Of a DNA stretch of 64,000 nt, positions 62,887 through 64,000 are shown piece after piece (within the stretch, counting starts at the first letter, position 1; each line of letters opens with the position of its first letter). Origin of the DNA: CAUZIZ01 sp965219855 (lineage in GTDB: Bacteria; Acidobacteriota; UBA6911; RPQK01; JAJDTT01). The notes under the pieces are model-generated. The model searched no databases and was not told the DNA's origin. It saw only the letters and a program-made list of their open reading frames with translations. The stretch lies in contig CBDCOR010000015.1 in assembly GCA_965219855.1 (NCBI GenBank), positions 1-64,000 on the forward strand, given 5' to 3'. Both the position numbers and the translations under genes were made by a program.

Positions 62887-63832
62887 CTAGGGTTGGGGAG
62901 TAGCCGGCGGGATGTGGCGCGCCAGAAACTCGCGAATTGCGGCGAACGCCTGCTGGTTCTCCTCGAGACTGAAGCCTCCGTGTCCTCCTCCCGCCACGGT
63001 ATGCAATGAATTGGGAACGCCCACCGCGTCCAGCGCCAGATGCAGGCGCTGGGCGTGGTCGTAAGGCACGATCAGATCGGCATCGCCGTGAATGGTGAGA
63101 ATCGGGGGCAGGTCCTTCCTCACCCAGGTCAGGGGCGAGACCCGTTTGGCGATCTCAAAGCGATCCGGCATGGACCCCATCCAGGCCACAGCGTAGGTCT
63201 TCGCGTTCTCGCCGGCCAGGAGGTCGCCTACGTCGGTGATGCCATACCAGTTGACGATGGCGGCAACCCTCAATCTCCTGATCCAGCGGCGCCGCCCGGT
63301 CGGGCTCATCTGGATTCCTGACGGGACAGCGTCGGTCCAGACCGGCGGACACTGGCAGCATGCCAGTAATGAGGGAGAGATGTCCACCGGCAGAGCCTCC
63401 CGTCAAAACGATCCGATCCGGGTCGAATCCATATTCCCCGGCGTTCTGAAACACCCAGCTAAGGGCACAGCGGCAATCCTCTACCGCAGCTGGAGCCAGA
63501 GCGTTTCGAGCCAGGCGATACTCGACGTTGACGACAGACCAGCCCATCTCCAGATACGGCAGCGTCCACAGGACGCTGCCTTCCTTGGTACCGCCAACCC
63601 ATCCGCCTCCGTGAATGTAGACAAGGGTCGGAAGCGGCTGCTCGACGACCCGGGGAGCCATGACATCCAACTTCGATTCATAACCGTCGGCGGTGAGATA
63701 GGTAATGTTGGGGAAGACCCGATAGCGTGTCGACACCTCCACGGCCCGGGAGGCCGCGTCCGAGCTCTGTCCCCAGGTGCACGGAGCGACAAGGCAAATC
63801 ACGACGAAGAATATCGAAAGCCAGATTTTCAT
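62887..63832 (-). pseudogene. Secreted alpha/beta hydrolase (esterase), frameshifted
   Basis: From ATG 63832 it has a signal peptide (IWLSIFFVVICLVAPCTWG). The hydrolase fold follows, with oxyanion HGGGWVGG, nucleophile Ser in LTGGSAGGHLSL and a lid region (SAGLDRRCPVRNPDEPDRAA). Near 63269-63272 one surplus base breaks the frame between PLDQEI and RVAAIVNWYGITDV. The second part carries the acid Asp (HGDADLIVPYDHAQRL) and the catalytic His (GGGHGGF). Both parts together give about 314 residues, typical of esterase/lipase family proteins near polysaccharide-degrading genes. Confidence 0.82.
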
Positions 63833-63911
63833 GCCAACTCCTTTCGGCGGCGGGCTTCCCCAGTCTATATCAGCACAGTCCATTTCGACAGACCTGCCAC
63901 CAGGAGTGGGA

Positions 63912-64000
63912 CGCCAAAGCCAATGAAGTTTCTTTGTCGAATGGGGCAGCCCGGCTGGGGAGCTACTAACCTGAAACTTGATTGGCGAATGTAGCTTTGG
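63912..64000. repeat. Dispersed mosaic repeat R1, copy g (cut by the window edge)
   Basis: Reads GAAGTTTCTTTGTCGAATGG, CTAACCTGAAACTTGATTGG and ends in GAATGTAGCTTTGG at the window edge, where the palindromic core begins. It closely matches 6712-6730 and 6870 onwards. Confidence 0.75.

Overview
The window is a gene-dense but heavily rearranged stretch of a bacterial chromosome. The gene content resembles an Acidobacteriota-type genome: an N-terminal fragment of the typical acidobacterial Ser/Thr kinase, a CRTAC1/FG-GAP protein beside a molybdopterin oxidoreductase and a TPR protein, a PEGA-domain protein, Tat-exported Gfo/Idh/MocA oxidoreductases, a PQQ-like beta-propeller protein and an exosortase H type locus. 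This assignment is an inference from gene content; no rRNA or marker gene is present.

Layout. 1-2600: 3' part of an IS21-family element. 2.6-8.6 kb: glycosyltransferase, tRNA-His, pabB, cupin, ilvC and an acetolactate-synthase-like enzyme. 8.6-14.6 kb: broken exosortase, SEC-C-tailed membrane protein, HExxH membrane protein, M23 peptidase, xthA and the remains of an M50/HlyD secretion gene. 14.6-19 kb: IS1380 element, RHS and kinase remnants, a MazEF-like toxin-antitoxin pair and about 1.3 kb of repeats. 19-25.4 kb: secreted or exported proteins (PQQ-like propeller, redoxin lipoprotein, CRTAC1, broken sulfite-oxidase-like enzyme, TPR). 25.5-31.4 kb, minus strand: purF-purM-purN, a D-threonine-aldolase-like enzyme and a TPP enzyme. 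31.7-43.3 kb: surface-polysaccharide genes, most of them damaged (cytidylyltransferase, glycosyltransferase, PglD-DegT chimera, SLBB export protein), plus hemY, a broken GH109-like gene and a complete IS21 element. 43.3-47.6 kb: ISNCY-like transposase and a second IS21 element bounded by inverted repeats. 47.6-51.8 kb: DUF1376 fragment, tRNA-Lys, VanZ, PEGA, an unrecognised 538-residue protein and an exported TIM-barrel protein. 52.2-54.2 kb: group II intron sitting inside a dispersed repeat. 54.3-57.4 kb: flagellin with a structured leader, apbE and DoxX. 57.4-63.8 kb: two Gfo/Idh/MocA proteins, an IS4 element, a sialidase-like BNR protein and a broken alpha/beta hydrolase.

Three themes stand out. 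First, mobile DNA: parts or all of three IS21, one IS1380, one ISNCY and one IS4 element, one group II intron and at least seven copies of a short mosaic palindromic repeat. Exact element ends and target duplications can be read for two IS elements, and the intron ends can be read by comparison with an uninterrupted repeat copy. Second, about a dozen genes carry a single frameshift, a stop or a fusion; these are either genuine decay or uncorrected base-calling indels. Third, several loci suggest regulation or new biology: the exosortase H cluster, a flagellin leader with three GGA-in-hairpin or Shine-Dalgarno sites like those bound by CsrA, and an unrecognised protein with a winged-helix C-terminus. 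Families are named from recognisable motifs only; no database search was possible.
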